64,000 nucleotides of DNA, from contig JAZLIW010000015.1 in assembly GCA_045617585.1 (NCBI GenBank), positions 14,407 to 78,406 on the forward strand. Reading direction: 5' to 3'. The notes beneath the pieces are model-generated. The model was not told the origin of the DNA, did no database searches, and worked only from the letters and a program-made list of their open reading frames with translations. Numbering within the stretch: position 1 is the stretch's first letter; each line of letters begins with the position of its first letter. Below, in pieces: positions 62,928 to 64,000 of this stretch. Source of the stretch: CAKRZE01 sp045617585. GTDB lineage: Bacteria; Bacillota; Clostridia; Oscillospirales; CAG-272. A program made the position numbers and the translations under genes.

Positions 62928-63305
62928 AGTGTTGTCCTTTCGTTTATCGGGATTCCGGAAAAGGAATGACGGTATTTTCATCTCGTATTATAGCCCCGGC
63001 GGGTGAAAATGTCAAGTATCCCGGCTGCCGTCTTTTCACGGACCCGGTCCGGAAACTGTTGATCGCATGAAAAAAGCACCGCAATTGCCGTGTGTTCTTA
63101 AGGACAGTTGAAAAACCGAATGAAACACACGAGCAAAGCAAGGCATCTTTGTTTTTCTTCCATTTCCTATCGTTTTCTTCAAAATCAAAAGTGCCAACCA
63201 AGGGTGCCAAGTAATCAGATTTGGCACTCTTCCTTTTTATAAATCCACACATTCGATTTTCTTTTTACTATTCGGTACAATATAGCCAAAGGAGGTCGTG
63301 AGACT
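62928..63305. other. Intergenic region spanning the chromosome/mobile-relic boundary
   Basis: About 378 nt. The left 90 nt holds the eda promoter. From about 63056 base composition drops towards 40% G+C, matching the TnpV relic that follows. A hairpin AGTGCCAA (63190-63197)/TTGGCACT (63221-63228) with downstream CTTCCTTTTT may be a terminator or an element end. No gene recognised. Confidence 0.5.
62987..63015 (-). promoter_or_regulatory. Sigma-A promoter of eda-kdgK
   Basis: Minus strand TTGACA (63015-63010), 17 bp, TATAAT (62992-62987). Downstream in the leader ATTCC-TTTTCC-GGAAT is a short palindrome that could be an operator. Confidence 0.85.
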
Positions 63306-63482
63306 ATGAAAGAAATCAAAAGGCGGTTGGTGCTGGACGATTTTGAGTATCGGTTATTGGTCGAATGCGTGAACAAGGCACGGACAATGTTTACTGATGA
63401 GAACAAACCAGTCGAAGATGTGTCCGCCTTGCTTCTTAAAATCATTGACGCACCGACAAAGAAAATCAAAGTTAGGAGTTGA
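63306..63482 (+). CDS. Small mobile-element-type helix protein
   Basis: 58 aa from ATG 63306 with AAAGGAGG 9 nt upstream. Start MKEIKRRLVLDDFEYRLLVE and DVSALLLKIIDAP resemble small proteins encoded next to tnpV in clostridial conjugative elements; I infer this from memory of the family. A+T-rich and followed by the tnpV remnant within 6 nt. Confidence 0.55.
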   Translation: MKEIKRRLVLDDFEYRLLVECVNKARTMFTDENKPVEDVSALLLKIIDAPTKKIKVRS

Positions 63483-63487
63483 GCAAA

Positions 63488-63706
63488 ATGGGAAAATCAT
63501 TATTCGAGCAAATGGGCGGTACATACAAGCAAGTCGGAGATTATCTGCTCCCCGATGTTGAACCGCCGGAAGAAAAGCCAATCGGCGTATGGGGTACACG
63601 ACACTACCACCATCTGAGGAAAACAAACCGTATTCTTTTCAGTCAGTTGACGATCAGCGGCAAGATAAACAATTATGGCAAAGTGCAGTATTTTTTACTG
63701 GCATAA
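63488..63706 (+). pseudogene. Truncated TnpV-like transposon protein
   Basis: 72 aa. MGKSLFEQMGGTYKQVGDYLLPD and EEKPIGVWGTRHYHHLRKTNR match the N-terminal half of TnpV, which is normally about 120 residues. The sequence diverges after LTISGKINNY and ends soon, so the C-terminal half is lost. No transposase or integrase is near. Likely a relic of an excised or decayed conjugative element. Confidence 0.7.
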
Positions 63707-63745
63707 CCATAAACCTTTCAAAAAGAAATTTTTGTAATTATCCTC

Positions 63746-63774
63746 TTGACAGCAAACAAATGTTCTGATACAAT
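63746..63774 (+). promoter_or_regulatory. Promoter with LexA-type box for the LexA-like gene
   Basis: TTGACA (63746-63751), 17 bp, TACAAT (63769-63774). AAAC-AAAT-GTTC at 63754-63765 lies in the spacer and differs by one base from the recA-promoter box. Confidence 0.75.
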
Positions 63775-63808
63775 ATAAGAGAACACGAAGTTATTATAAG
63801 AGGCTGCT

Positions 63809-64000
63809 ATGAAGGTGTTGGATGAAAACAAGCTGAAAAAGATGGCGGAGTATATCAATGGCTATATCCGCACGCACAACGGGGACTCGCCGAAGTTCGG
63901 AGAGATCCTTGAATATATGGATATGAGCAAGTCGGTCGGGTATCGGTATCTGACGCGGCTGAACGAGCGCGGGATCGTCGCCTATTCCGGCAAAGGCACG
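63809..64000 (+). CDS. lexA: LexA-like repressor, N-terminal DNA-binding part (continues beyond the window)
   Basis: 64 codons visible from ATG 63809, with AAGAGG 5 nt upstream. The translated start carries a winged helix-turn-helix of LexA plan: MAEYINGYIRTHNGDSPKFG, EILEYMDMSKSVGYRYLTRL, then ERGIVAYSGKGT. The C-terminal S24 protease domain lies beyond the window, so identity rests on the HTH and the SOS-type promoter box. Other winged-helix regulators are possible. Confidence 0.65.
   Translation, partial: MKVLDENKLKKMAEYINGYIRTHNGDSPKFGEILEYMDMSKSVGYRYLTRLNERGIVAYSGKGT

Noticed and set aside
63190..63228. Inverted repeat AGTGCCAA/TTGGCACT as a transposon terminal repeat
   Set aside because: Both arms are on the same side of the relic and 24 nt apart, so it is a hairpin; no second copy was found at the right end.

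Overview
The window is high-GC chromosomal DNA (roughly 60% G+C by eye) from an endospore-forming clostridial bacterium, most likely an uncultured gut-type Clostridia/Oscillospirales-like lineage. The evidence is a SpoIIE phosphatase, an AbrB/SpoVT-type regulator, a large (Alu-domain) SRP RNA upstream of dnaX-ybaB-recR, an archaeal-type ProRS, sigma-A promoters with near-consensus boxes 16-18 bp apart, and many plant-polysaccharide genes. The lineage call is inference; no rRNA gene is present.

Layout. 1-8.9 kb: an M16C peptidase (cut by the window edge, minus strand), then SRP RNA, dnaX, a YbaB protein, recR, a WecG/TagA transferase, ftsK/spoIIIE and an Xaa-Pro peptidase on the plus strand. 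8.9-16.6 kb: mnmE, a minus-strand galactokinase/phosphoesterase/S51-peptidase operon, and divergently recA-recX-mnmA-metallo-hydrolase. 16.7-18.6 kb: a YtrA-type GntR/ABC operon with a clear palindromic operator. 18.7-21 kb: a decayed glycoside-hydrolase gene fused antisense to the 3' end of RNase J. 21-34.9 kb: mostly minus-strand housekeeping genes (spoIIE, abrB-like, recG, proS, DUF2079 protein, mltG, CPBP protease, 5-FCL, DJ-1, tmk). 35-46.8 kb: a carbohydrate block (solute-binding lipoprotein, GpsA-like dehydrogenase, six-hairpin glycosidase lipoprotein, GH28-like protein, VanY lipoprotein, GH127, twin beta-helix lipoprotein). 47-49.4 kb: IMP dehydrogenase and a DUF3737 protein. 49.5-57.3 kb: an aromatic amino-acid operon (AMP-ligase, aroC, aroE-aroK fusion, aroQ, aroA, tyrA, DAHP synthase). 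57.4-61.2 kb: a heterodimeric ABC exporter. 61.2-63 kb: KDG kinase and KDPG aldolase, completing uronate/pectin catabolism. 63-63.8 kb: an AT-rich relic of a mobile element (truncated TnpV). 63.8-64 kb: the start of a LexA-like repressor.

The most interesting signal is a structured leader of about 85 nt present twice, immediately upstream of two unrelated genes: the twin beta-helix lipoprotein (44166-44252) and aroA (54054-54142). Both copies carry the same Shine-Dalgarno/anti-Shine-Dalgarno arrangement, a complementary upstream CGTTTTGC segment, and a four-codon mini-ORF whose stop overlaps the gene's ATG. This looks like an undescribed translational switch (candidate riboswitch or other riboregulator). 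Matching LexA-type boxes (AAACAAATGTTY) sit in the promoters of recA and of the last, LexA-like gene, suggesting they form one SOS circuit.
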